A stretch of 16,365 nucleotides of DNA from Spirochaetaceae bacterium (GTDB lineage: Bacteria; Spirochaetota; Spirochaetia; Treponematales; Breznakiellaceae): NCBI GenBank assembly GCA_031290405.1, contig JAITNO010000073.1, positions 1 to 16,365 on the forward strand. The letters run 5' to 3'. Below the pieces are notes generated by a model. That model was not told the origin of the DNA and did no database searches. It saw only the letters and a program-made list of their open reading frames with translations. The translations under genes were made by a program, and so were the position numbers. This document shows, one piece after another, positions 1 through 6,647 of the stretch (its first letter is position 1; every line of letters begins with the position of its first letter).

Positions 1-1488
1 ACGCCGCTGGTGGAGGCCCAGGCCGGAGAGAGCGACTGGGGGGGCGAGCTCCGGCTCGTGTCGAACGCGGCGTGGTTTGGCGGTGATGCGCTTGCCGACT
101 GGAACGACGCGAACAAGACGAATGATGAGAATAAGCCTCACACGACGCGCGGCACGGCGGAGTATATGCTGACGACGTTTGATGCGGGCGGCGCGCCGAT
201 GACGGCCTCTTTCAAGATGGAATACGCCCCCTTCGGGCTGGGCGACACCACGGCGTGGGCGGCGATTGCCGCCACCGGCAACGCGGCCCCCGTCTGGACC
301 ATCCGCAACGGTCTGAACGACGTGGCGCAGGACGCGGACACGGACTTCGCGGCCTATGGCACGACAGCTTTCCCGTCCGCCAACGCCAACGGCGCCATCA
401 GCGTGGCCGTGGTCAATCCGGCGGCCTCTCTGGGGGCGGGGCTCTACGAGGACGGCAACCCGTGGCCGATTGCCGTCCCCGCCATGACCGGCGCGAGCGC
501 GAACGACCTGACGGCGGCCCTCACCTACCTCGACGCCCACGGCGCGGCGGGCAAATACGGCAGCTACGCCGTCAGGCTGGGCGTCGACCCGACGCTGCCC
601 GTTTATCCTGGCGTGAAAATCACGCTGGGGGGCATCCCTTCGGCGAACAGCTACGCGGCCATCAAGCAAACGAGGATCATTATAGAAGGAACGAGCAATG
701 CCCTTGTTGTTATGCCGCTGACTGACGTTCTGTGGACGCTGCTTGACAACAATACGGTCGGCAACGGGAGCGGAGTTGCGCAGGAGCTGGTCAAGAGCGC
801 CGCGCCAGGCTCCACCGAATGGGTCGTCCCCTGGGATGACGACTACGAAATCGAACTAAACGGCGCACAGGGCGGCAGCGGATCGGGCACGGGAGGCAAA
901 GGCGGCGCTATCAAGGGCACGATACATCTTACGCAAGGCGCCATTTACGAGATTAGGGTTGGCGGAGCAGGTGCCGGCGGGAAAGTAGGCGGCTCAGAAG
1001 CGGCCGGCGGCTACAACGGCGGCGGCAAAGGCGGCAAAGGGCTCAACACCTATCCGGGCGGTAGCAGCGGCGGCGGCGCCAGTGATATGAGAACGTCCGG
1101 CGGCGACTATACCACCAGAATACTGGTTGCAGGCGGCGGCGGTGGCAGCGCAAAGGCAGTTGGCGGCGCGGGCTACGGCGGCGGAAACGCCGGAAACGGC
1201 AATGGCGGATATGGCGCGAATGGCGGCAACGGCGGCGCAGGGGCGACCATGACAGCCTACTACGCGACAGGCATCGGCGGCAATGGCGCGACTACAGGGT
1301 ACGGTGACGAAGGCGGCGCGGGCGGCGGCGGCGGTTACTATGGCGCGAACGCTACTGGTCGTGGTGTCGCAGGCGGCGGCGGTTCATCCTGGGCCAACGG
1401 CTCGTTCTTCGATGTAACACCTGCGGCAAACGGTGCCGGCGCCCGCTCCGGCAACGGCAGCGTCAGGATAATCGCGCTCATGCGGTAA
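1..1488 (+). CDS. Secreted/surface protein with C-terminal glycine-rich domain (5' end missing)
   Basis: The frame is open to the left edge, so the N-terminus lies outside the window; the GTG at 10 is only the first start-like codon. About the first 265 visible residues are mixed, Ala/Asn/Gly-rich and likely extracellular, with segments such as DLTAALTYLDAHG and YPGVKITLGG. They resemble repetitive surface proteins of gut treponemes in style, but I cannot assign a family. From about nt 811 a typical glycine-rich domain starts (EWVVPWDDDYEIELNGAQGG) and runs to the stop: GGKGG and GGGGG runs, the phrase ILVAGGGGG, and the closing GGGGSSWANG and GNGSVRIIAL. This order matches the bacterial Gly_rich family (Pfam PF12810), found at the ends of secreted proteins. 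No enzyme motif is visible. A role as surface structure or adhesin is inference. The next gene is separated by a terminator. Confidence 0.75.
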   Translation, partial: TPLVEAQAGESDWGGELRLVSNAAWFGGDALADWNDANKTNDENKPHTTRGTAEYMLTTFDAGGAPMTASFKMEYAPFGLGDTTAWAAIAATGNAAPVWTIRNGLNDVAQDADTDFAAYGTTAFPSANANGAISVAVVNPAASLGAGLYEDGNPWPIAVPAMTGASANDLTAALTYLDAHGAAGKYGSYAVRLGVDPTLPVYPGVKITLGGIPSANSYAAIKQTRIIIEGTSNALVVMPLTDVLWTLLDNNTVGNGSGVAQELVKSAAPGSTEWVVPWDDDYEIELNGAQGGSGSGTGGKGGAIKGTIHLTQGAIYEIRVGGAGAGGKVGGSEAAGGYNGGGKGGKGLNTYPGGSSGGGASDMRTSGGDYTTRILVAGGGGGSAKAVGGAGYGGGNAGNGNGGYGANGGNGGAGATMTAYYATGIGGNGATTGYGDEGGAGGGGGYYGANATGRGVAGGGGSSWANGSFFDVTPAANGAGARSGNGSVRIIALMR

Positions 1489-1516
1489 GGCGGGAGAGAG
1501 CGAAGTAAGATTGAAG

Positions 1517-1545
1517 GCCCGCCGGTAAATGCCGGGGGCTTTTTT
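1517..1545 (+). terminator. Intrinsic terminator of the glycine-rich protein gene
   Basis: The stem GCCCGCCGG (1517-1525) pairs with CCGGGGGC (1532-1539), with one bulged G and a 6-nt loop. A run of six T follows at once (1540-1545). It lies 29 nt after the TAA at 1486-1488, in the right orientation to end that transcript. Confidence 0.85.
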
Positions 1546-1561
1546 GTGTGGCGGGGGGCGG

Positions 1562-1595
1562 GCGGCCTGCGTCGGGGCGCAGCGCCGCAGGCCGC
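1562..1595. other. Perfect 9-bp inverted repeat in the intergenic region
   Basis: GCGGCCTGC (1562-1570) and GCAGGCCGC (1587-1595) are exact inverted copies around a 16-nt loop that is itself partly self-complementary (GGCGCAGCGCC). No T run follows on either strand, so it is not a standard intrinsic terminator. It sits between the terminator at 1517 and the lipoprotein start at 1660. It could be an RNA structure in that gene's leader or a protein-binding palindrome; the function is unknown. Confidence 0.5.
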
Positions 1596-1659
1596 AAAAA
1601 GCGCACTCGGCGCCAAAAAAGATTAAAGCGGCAGGAATGCGCGCGCAATAAGTATAGGC

Positions 1660-2010
1660 ATGAAAGATATGAAGAAATGGTTGTTTCTGCTGCCGGCGCT
1701 TCTGTGTTGTGCCGGCTGCGTTTCGCTTCAATGTGCGGCGCGTTTTTACGCGGGGCGCCATCGGGGACAGGGCGTGGGGCGCAATGGGGCGATCGAGGTT
1801 GCCGTCGAGACGGACGCGTGGTCGATTCTGGAGATACGGATTGTCGAACAGTGCGAGGATGAGCTTATCGGCGCCGAAGCGATGCGGGAATTGACGGAGC
1901 TTATTCTTGAAGGCGATTCAACGGACGTCGACGCGATAAGCGGGGCTACGCTGTCGAGCGAGGGCTTTCTTGACGCGGTGAACGATGCGCTGCGGCGCGC
2001 GGCGCGGTGA
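1660..2010 (+). CDS. FMN-binding-domain lipoprotein (ApbE-type flavinylation site)
   Basis: A 116-residue protein. It has a short basic start (MKDMKKW), a hydrophobic core (LFLLPALLCC) and a lipobox-like CAGC with Cys20 as the probable lipidated residue; position -3 is Cys rather than Leu, acceptable under the relaxed spirochaete rule. The rest is a single FMN-binding domain (PF04205 type). Residues 91-97 read DAISGAT, which fits the known Dxx(S/T)GAT motif in which ApbE links FMN to the Thr (Thr97 here). Such domains carry electrons across the envelope, for example in Rnf/Nqr or small flavin lipoproteins. No ApbE or partner reductase is in the window. The start may instead be ATG 1669 (MKKWLFLL); neither start has a good Shine-Dalgarno sequence or a TANNNT at 5-7 nt. 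It converges on argB, with 14 nt between stops. Confidence 0.8.
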   Translation: MKDMKKWLFLLPALLCCAGCVSLQCAARFYAGRHRGQGVGRNGAIEVAVETDAWSILEIRIVEQCEDELIGAEAMRELTELILEGDSTDVDAISGATLSSEGFLDAVNDALRRAAR

Positions 2011-2024
2011 GGGGATGGGCGGCG

Positions 2025-2885
2025 CTACTCTATCATGGTGCCGATGCCTTCGTCGGTGAAGAGTTCGGCGAGGAGGGCGTGGGGGGCGCGGCCGTCGATG
2101 ATGTGGGCGCGTTTGACGCCGCCGTGCAGGGCGATTTCGCAGCAATCGACTTTGGGTATCATGCCTTTGGTGATTGATCCGTCTTTTTTGAGTTTGTCGA
2201 TGTCGGCAAGGCTGGCGTTGCTTATCAGGCTGTCGGGGTCGTGGACGTTGCGGAGGATGCCGGGGACGTCGGTCATCAGGATGAGTTTTTCGGCTTTGAT
2301 TGCGGCGGCGATTTTTGCGGCGGCAGTGTCGGCGTTGACGTTGAGGGCGATGCCTCTGTCGGCCCCTGAGCCGAGCGCGACAGACGAGACGACGGGCAGC
2401 GCGCCGCTCTGCATGATTGCCTTGAGGAAGGCGACGTTCACGGTGTGGATTTTCCCGACGAGGCCTAAGTCGGCGCCCTTTTCCCTTTCGGCCTGGAAGA
2501 GGGAGCCGTCGATGCCGGACAGCCCGACGGCGGTGGCGCCTGCGGTTTCGAGCAGGGCGACGATGTCTTTGTTGACTTTGCCGCAGAGCACCATCTGGAC
2601 GATGGCCATGGTCTCCTCGTCGGTGTGGCGCAGGCCGTTGATGAAATGGCTTTCTTTCCCGACGGCTTTCAGCATAGCTTCGATTTCGGGCCCGCCGCCG
2701 TGGACGAGGACGACGGGGATTCCGGCTGTCTGCATGAAGACGACGTCTTCGATGACGGCGGCTTTCAAGGCGTCGTTTATCATGGCGTTGCCGCCGTATT
2801 TGACGACGATGGTCTTTCCGCGCAATGCTTTGATGTGGGGGAGCGCCTTGATGAGCGCGGCTGATTCGGATTCAAATCTTCTCAT
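2025..2885 (-). CDS. argB: Acetylglutamate kinase
   Basis: 286 residues, full length for ArgB. It phosphorylates N-acetyl-L-glutamate with ATP, the second step of arginine (ornithine) synthesis in the cytoplasm. The amino-acid-kinase fold is clear: KYGGN at 29-33, HGGGPE at 62-67 for substrate, GLRHTDEETM at 84-93, NVNAD at 182-186, TDVPG at 205-209, and K245 in MIPKVD. Twenty-odd residues precede the first strand (ESAALIKALPHIKALRGK). This resembles the N-terminal helix of arginine-inhibited hexameric enzymes such as Pseudomonas NAGK, so feedback inhibition is plausible (inference). It is the last gene of the fliM-fliY-argB run, 24 bp after fliY, with only a weak AAGG about 10 nt before the ATG. 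No other arginine gene is present, and its place behind flagellar genes is unusual. Confidence 0.95.
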   Translation of the reverse strand: MRRFESESAALIKALPHIKALRGKTIVVKYGGNAMINDALKAAVIEDVVFMQTAGIPVVLVHGGGPEIEAMLKAVGKESHFINGLRHTDEETMAIVQMVLCGKVNKDIVALLETAGATAVGLSGIDGSLFQAEREKGADLGLVGKIHTVNVAFLKAIMQSGALPVVSSVALGSGADRGIALNVNADTAAAKIAAAIKAEKLILMTDVPGILRNVHDPDSLISNASLADIDKLKKDGSITKGMIPKVDCCEIALHGGVKRAHIIDGRAPHALLAELFTDEGIGTMIE

Positions 2886-2909
2886 GGTTCTTGCCTTGGG
2901 GGCGCGCCC

Positions 2910-3974
2910 CTAGTTTACATTGGGCATTCGTTCGGAGGGGGAAACGATCTCGGTAACGCGCACGCCAAAGCTTTCATCGATGACGACGACTTCGCCCTTG
3001 GCGATGAGTTTGTGGTTGACGAGGATGTCCACGGGTTCGCCGGCGAGTTTGTCGAGCTCGATGATGGTGCCTTCGCCCATCGAGAGTATTTCCTTTATCT
3101 GTTTGCGGGCGCGGCCAAGCTCGACGGTCATCTCCATCGAAACGTCCATGAGGAGGCCGATGTTTCCCTGCTCGCGGGGCGCGTTTGTGCTGGAGAGGTT
3201 GGGGTACTGGACGGACTGCATATTGGGGGGCGCGCCGAAGCCGCCGCCGCCGACAACGCCGCCGCTTGGGGCGCCGCCGCCTGCTGGAGCGGCGCCTGCT
3301 TTGCCGCCTGGGGCGGCGCTTGGGGCGGCGCCTGCGGTCAACGCGGCGGATATGCCCGACGCGACGGAGGGGCCGAAGATTTCCCAGATGGGCTGCTTTT
3401 TCCCGTCGCCCAGGTCAAGCTCGAAGGCGGCAACGGTAAAGGCTCCGGCGGGAAGCGCCGCCGTGGCCTTGGGGATGTTCGCCGCCTCGGGCGGGGCGGA
3501 GGCGATGGACTTGTTGCCCGTCTTGCCGGTAAGCGCGGTGATGAGCGTCCCGGTAATCTGGGAGACCGCCTCGCCGACGACGGACATGGCCATGTCGTCA
3601 AGCGCGATGTTCTCTTCCTTGTTCATCAGGCTGGCGATGCTCTTCGCCGTCTCTTCGGGGATAAGGAAGATGTGCTCGCCGGGGAAGCCGGATGTAAAAT
3701 CAACTTTTACGACGGTAACCATGTTCGGGAGGTCGCCCAAGAAAGCGTCGCGCTCCTTGTTGCCGACCTTCGGCGTCGAAAAGGCGACGGAGCCGCCGGT
3801 CATCGCCGAAAGATTCGCGGAAAGAGACGCGACCGTCCCGCCGAGAAAGGCCTCCAGCGCGCCGGCGTCGGCGGTGTTTTCTGGGATGGAATCGTCCGGG
3901 CCGCCGCCGGAAGCTTTGCCGCCGGGCGCGAGCAGGGCGTCGATCTCGGCCTGTGAAAGAGCGCTGTCACTCAT
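2910..3974 (-). CDS. fliY: Flagellar motor switch protein FliY (FliN-type C-terminus)
   Basis: 354 residues. It is part of the cytoplasmic C-ring of the periplasmic flagellar motor, where with FliM and FliG it sets rotation direction. The N-terminus ALSQAEIDALL resembles the CheY-binding peptide of FliM. Residues about 40-205 are a CheC-like domain. An Ala/Gly/Pro-rich linker covers about 208-250. The C-terminal SpoA/FliN domain is about 272-345 (GLLMDVSMEMTVELGRAR, GTIIELDKLAGEPVDILVN, GEVVVIDESFGVRVTEI). In the first CheC motif, Glu135 and Gly142 are kept but the Asn position is Ser138 (GEAVSQITG), so phosphatase activity at that site is doubtful. The ATG overlaps the fliM stop (ATGA), and GGGGAGG inside fliM's last codons is its Shine-Dalgarno sequence, so the two are translationally coupled. 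Confidence 0.93.
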   Translation of the reverse strand: MSDSALSQAEIDALLAPGGKASGGGPDDSIPENTADAGALEAFLGGTVASLSANLSAMTGGSVAFSTPKVGNKERDAFLGDLPNMVTVVKVDFTSGFPGEHIFLIPEETAKSIASLMNKEENIALDDMAMSVVGEAVSQITGTLITALTGKTGNKSIASAPPEAANIPKATAALPAGAFTVAAFELDLGDGKKQPIWEIFGPSVASGISAALTAGAAPSAAPGGKAGAAPAGGGAPSGGVVGGGGFGAPPNMQSVQYPNLSSTNAPREQGNIGLLMDVSMEMTVELGRARKQIKEILSMGEGTIIELDKLAGEPVDILVNHKLIAKGEVVVIDESFGVRVTEIVSPSERMPNVN

Positions 3975-5008
3975 AATAGTTCCTCCCCTTCGCTTGCGAA
4001 CTCTTCAAGTTCGCTTTGTTCTATGTCCGCCATCTTTTTTATGATTTGAACGGCCATCTTCTTGCCGACGATGCCCGGACGGCACAGGAATTTCTGTCTT
4101 GTGCCGACGTTCACGGTGAACGGGTCGCCGACGTTTACATTGTAAAGCTGAATCACATCGCCGGAACGCAGCGCAAGGACGTCGCGCACCGGAATATTTA
4201 TCTTCCCGATTTCCGCCGTCAGCATAACATCGACGCTGACGAGTTTTTCCTTAAGGACATTGAGGTTTTCCGTGTTTGTCGCCTGACGCGCGGAAGAATA
4301 CCAAAACTGGGCGGAAAGTTTGCCGATTATCGGCTCAATGGTAAGGTAGGGGATGCAGAAGTTCATCATGCCCTCGACCTCGCCGACCTTCGTTTCGAGC
4401 GTTACCAAGACGACCATCTCGTTCGGCGGCACAATCTGCGTAAACTGGGGGTTGGTGTCGATCTGCCCCAAACGCGGGCGGAGGTCGATTACCTGCGCCC
4501 ACGACTCGCGCATATTCCCCAGGATGCGGACGATAATCCCTTCCATGACCGATTGTTCGATGTCCGTCAGCTCATGCTGAACCTTTGCCGCCTCGCCGGT
4601 GCCGCCGAAGAGGCGGTCGATAATCGAAAAGGTAATCGCCGGATCGACTTCAAGGATCGCGTTGCCCTTGAGCGGGTCCATGTTGATAATCGCCAGCGTG
4701 GTCGGCGTGGGAATCGAGCGGATGAACTCTTCGTAGGTAAGCTGGTCGACCGAAGCGACGTGGACGTGCACCATCGAGCGGAGGTTCGCCGAAAGCGCCG
4801 TCGTCGTAAGCCGTGCAAAGGTTTCGTGCATTATCCGCACGGTGTTTATCTGTTCCTTTGAAAACTTGTCAGGGCGCTTAAAGTCATAGATTTTGATTTT
4901 ACGGGTGTCGGTCGGCGTTTTTTTTACTTCGTCGGTGGCGCCGACTTCACCCTGGTTGATTGCCGTTAAAAGCTGGTCAATTTCATCCTGCGACAGAACT
5001 TCAGTCAT
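3971..5008 (-). CDS. fliM: Flagellar motor switch protein FliM
   Basis: 345 residues. It is the C-ring switch protein that binds phospho-CheY and contacts FliG. Residues 1-14 (MTEVLSQDEIDQLL) are the conserved CheY-P-binding peptide, which fixes the start at 5008. Next comes the basic stretch RKIKIYDFKRPDKFSKEQ (36-53) and the middle CheC-like domain, with SVDQLTYEEFIRSIP (86-100) and the FliG-contact loop FGGTG (134-138). The C-terminal SpoA domain is about 255-330 (LTAEIGKINIPVRDVLALRSGD). The wording is close to treponemal FliM. There is no Shine-Dalgarno sequence: a strong sigma-70-type promoter ends 6 nt before the ATG, so the mRNA is probably leaderless. It heads a fliM-fliY-argB operon, rather than standing in the long fla operon usual in treponemes. 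Confidence 0.97.
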   Translation of the reverse strand: MTEVLSQDEIDQLLTAINQGEVGATDEVKKTPTDTRKIKIYDFKRPDKFSKEQINTVRIMHETFARLTTTALSANLRSMVHVHVASVDQLTYEEFIRSIPTPTTLAIINMDPLKGNAILEVDPAITFSIIDRLFGGTGEAAKVQHELTDIEQSVMEGIIVRILGNMRESWAQVIDLRPRLGQIDTNPQFTQIVPPNEMVVLVTLETKVGEVEGMMNFCIPYLTIEPIIGKLSAQFWYSSARQATNTENLNVLKEKLVSVDVMLTAEIGKINIPVRDVLALRSGDVIQLYNVNVGDPFTVNVGTRQKFLCRPGIVGKKMAVQIIKKMADIEQSELEEFASEGEELL

Positions 5009-5014
5009 GGTGCA

Positions 5015-5043
5015 ATCATAGAGGATGAAGAGGAGAGCGTCAA
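5015..5043 (-). promoter_or_regulatory. fliM promoter, predicted leaderless
   Basis: On the minus strand, TTGACG (5043-5038) is followed after exactly 17 bp by TATGAT (5020-5015). Only 6 nt (TGCACC) separate the -10 from the ATG at 5008, so initiation 6-7 nt after the -10 would fall at or next to the A of the ATG. A second TTGACG lies 9 bp further upstream. No Shine-Dalgarno-like sequence is present. Confidence 0.75.
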
Positions 5044-5077
5044 GGGCGTCAAACTCATCGACGGCCTGGGCGCGCCT

Positions 5078-5677
5078 TCAGCTTCCCGCTTGCTGGAAGC
5101 TCAAAACGACGTCGGCGCCGCCTGAGCTTCTTGAGTAAAGGCGGAGGATGCCGCCTTCCTTTTCCCAGCGGTAGGCGTTCTGAATGTACGAACAGTAATC
5201 CCTCTCGCTCAACGTGAGCGCGGTGGCGGCGATGCTTGCCATAAGGGTGTTTCGCATGGGGAACAGCTCGATGGTCGACCCTTCCGAACTCTTGTATGGG
5301 GCGAAATACTTGTTGGGAGCCGCAGTCCCCGACGCCCCCTCGTTCGTTAAGCGCAGCGTGTAGAACGCGCTCGTATTCTTCGCCGCCAGCGCCGCGCGGT
5401 TAATGGAGAGGACGCCGCCGGGCGAGGCCACCTCGGTCAACTCCCAGGCGATGTTTTTAACGTCGTCCATCGTGGCGCCAGGCGGCGGCGCATCCGCCAG
5501 GAGCGCTTCGTCGACGGCCTCCGCCGGCTCGGCGCTTTGAGCGCCTCCCGCGCAGCCTGAAAGCAAAGCCGCCGTGAAAACAACCACAAGCGCGCGCCGT
5601 TTTTCCCGTGCGCCCCTAAGCACAGAGGCCGTGAAGACAGACAAGCGCGTGCGCCCTTTCCCTTGTGCACCCTTCAT
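5078..5677 (-). CDS. META/HslJ-domain lipoprotein with duplicated signal region
   Basis: 199 residues. The lipobox LLSGC puts the lipidated residue at Cys42; an Ala/Glu/Pro-rich spacer follows to about 70. Residues about 73-195 form a META (HslJ-like) domain: IAWELTEV, APYKSSEGSTIELFP, TLMASIAATALTLSERDYCSYI, WEKEGGILRLYSR. The domain is found in heat-shock-related HslJ and in many spirochaete surface lipoproteins; its biochemical role is not known. The N-terminus is odd: residues 1-19 and 20-38 are tandem copies of one signal-peptide segment (KGAQGKGRTRLSVFTAS and RGAREKRRALVVVFTAA), giving a 41-residue leader with a charged break. The start is set by AAGGGG 5 nt before the ATG, which overlaps the metQ stop, so it is probably coupled to metQ in a two-gene operon. 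Confidence 0.8.
   Translation of the reverse strand: MKGAQGKGRTRLSVFTASVLRGAREKRRALVVVFTAALLSGCAGGAQSAEPAEAVDEALLADAPPPGATMDDVKNIAWELTEVASPGGVLSINRAALAAKNTSAFYTLRLTNEGASGTAAPNKYFAPYKSSEGSTIELFPMRNTLMASIAATALTLSERDYCSYIQNAYRWEKEGGILRLYSRSSGGADVVLSFQQAGS
5564..5677 (-). repeat. 57-bp in-frame tandem duplication of signal-peptide DNA
   Basis: Two directly adjacent 57-bp units, 5677-5621 and 5620-5564, encode residues 1-19 and 20-38 of the META lipoprotein. By my count they match at 38 of 57 positions with no gaps, and the encoded peptides keep G-A, K, R and V-F-T-A at the same places. The duplication is therefore not recent but has stayed in frame. Confidence 0.7.
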
Positions 5678-5688
5678 AAAGGCCCCTT
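5673..5688 (-). promoter_or_regulatory. Ribosome-binding site of the META lipoprotein gene, near-copy of the metQ site
   Basis: AAGGGGCCTTTATGAA on the minus strand differs by one base from the metQ start region (AAGGAGCCTTTATGAA). It overlaps the metQ TAA. AAGG and CCTT are complementary, so each site could also fold on itself. Confidence 0.65.
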
Positions 5689-6484
5689 AAAAAACCGGAA
5701 CGACGCTGCCGTCAGACCACTGGTTCAGGATGAACTCCCGAACTTTGGGGGTGAACAGCGTTTCTTTAAGCGCCGTTATCCGCGGGTCGTTCTCGAATCC
5801 TCTTTTTACGACCACGATGTTGACGTAGGGCGAATCGGATCCTTCTATAATAAGGGCGTCTTTCATCGGATTGAAGCCCGCTTCGAGGGCGTAGTTCCCG
5901 TTGATGCACGCGCCGTCCACATCGTCGAGGACGCGCGGCAACTGCGCGGCTTCGAGAGAGCGAAACTTATAGTTATGCGGATTTTCGACGACATCCAAAT
6001 CGCTTGCCTCCAGTCCGGCGCCCGCCCTCAGCTTGATAAGCTCTTTGGCCTGCAAGAGGAGGTATGCCCTGCCCCCGTTCGTCGAATCGTTGGGGACGGC
6101 GATCGTCGCGCCGTCGGGAATTGCTTCGAGGGTTTTATGTTTGACCGAATAGAGCCCGAGCGGCTCGATGTGAACGCCCAAAACAGAGGTAAGCACGTCC
6201 CATTCGCGGCGCGCCTCCAGATAGGGAATGTGCTGGAAGAAGTTCGCGTGAATGCTGCCGTCGAGGACGGCCGTGTTCGGCGTAACATAATCGGTGAACT
6301 CCTTGACTTCCAGCTCGAAGCCTTTTTGTTCGTAATCGCCCTTGATAAAGTCGAGGATGAGCATATGGGGAACGGGGCTTGCCCCGATAATGAGGGTTTT
6401 GCTCTTATCCGCGCCGCAGGCGCCGGCAAGAAGAACAATCGAAACGAGTGCGAAAACCGAAAGAACACTGACAAGCTTTTTCAT
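5687..6484 (-). CDS. metQ: Methionine-binding lipoprotein MetQ (NlpA family)
   Basis: 265 residues from the ATG at 6484. It is the substrate-binding lipoprotein of a MetNIQ-type ABC importer for methionine, anchored in the membrane and facing the periplasm. Signal peptide MKKLVSVLSVFALVSIVLLAG with a relaxed lipobox AGAC gives Cys23. Family hallmarks: TLIIGASPVPH (30-40), SIHANFFQHIPYLE (77-90), PNDSTNGGRAYLLLQ (131-145), ENPHNYKFRSLEAAQLPR (167-184) and the ligand-site segment INGNYALEAG (194-203). The frame is open for 77 more codons upstream, but that part is repeat DNA. The start is decided by a perfect AAGGAG 5 nt before the ATG and by the signal peptide. No metN or metI lies nearby, so the ATPase and permease must be elsewhere. 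The ligand could also be another small amino acid. Confidence 0.93.
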   Translation of the reverse strand: MKKLVSVLSVFALVSIVLLAGACGADKSKTLIIGASPVPHMLILDFIKGDYEQKGFELEVKEFTDYVTPNTAVLDGSIHANFFQHIPYLEARREWDVLTSVLGVHIEPLGLYSVKHKTLEAIPDGATIAVPNDSTNGGRAYLLLQAKELIKLRAGAGLEASDLDVVENPHNYKFRSLEAAQLPRVLDDVDGACINGNYALEAGFNPMKDALIIEGSDSPYVNIVVVKRGFENDPRITALKETLFTPKVREFILNQWSDGSVVPVF

Positions 6485-6495
6485 AAAGGCTCCTT
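6480..6495 (-). promoter_or_regulatory. Strong Shine-Dalgarno sequence and start of metQ
   Basis: AAGGAG, then CCTTT, then ATGAA on the minus strand. This is the best ribosome-binding site in the window. It fixes the metQ start at 6484, against the upstream in-frame alternatives inside the repeats. Confidence 0.85.
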
Positions 6496-6514
6496 GTAAT
6501 TGAATGTGGGTTTC

Positions 6515-6543
6515 AGTTTGCCTCGCCGCGCCTCTTTTGTCAA
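6515..6543 (-). promoter_or_regulatory. Probable metQ promoter
   Basis: A perfect -35 TTGACA (6543-6538) is followed after 17 bp by a weak -10, CAAACT (6520-6515). Initiation about 7 nt downstream would give a leader of roughly 24 nt that carries the AAGGAG, unlike the leaderless arrangement of other genes here. It lies 26 bp from the 21-bp repeat arrays. Confidence 0.5.
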
Positions 6544-6568
6544 GCGCTCCCCCCTGCTCCCGCGTCAA

Positions 6569-6647
6569 GCCGCGTCCTTCCCCCGCCGCCCCGCGTCCTT
6601 CCCTCGCCGCCCCGCGTTCTTCCTTCGCCGCCCCGCGCTCCTCCCTC
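6569..6647. repeat. Tandem array A, 21-bp unit, about 3.8 copies
   Basis: Copies are at 6569-6589, 6590-6610, 6611-6631 and a partial at 6632-6647, with unit CCCGCGTCCTTCCCTCGCCGC and 1-4 changes per copy. It is pyrimidine-rich on the + strand. It is the first of three adjacent arrays that share the 21-bp period but not the sequence. Confidence 0.85.

Noticed and set aside
2035..4044. Long + strand frames opposite argB and fliY
   Set aside because: They are shadows of real genes in GC-rich DNA, with low-complexity translations and no domains.
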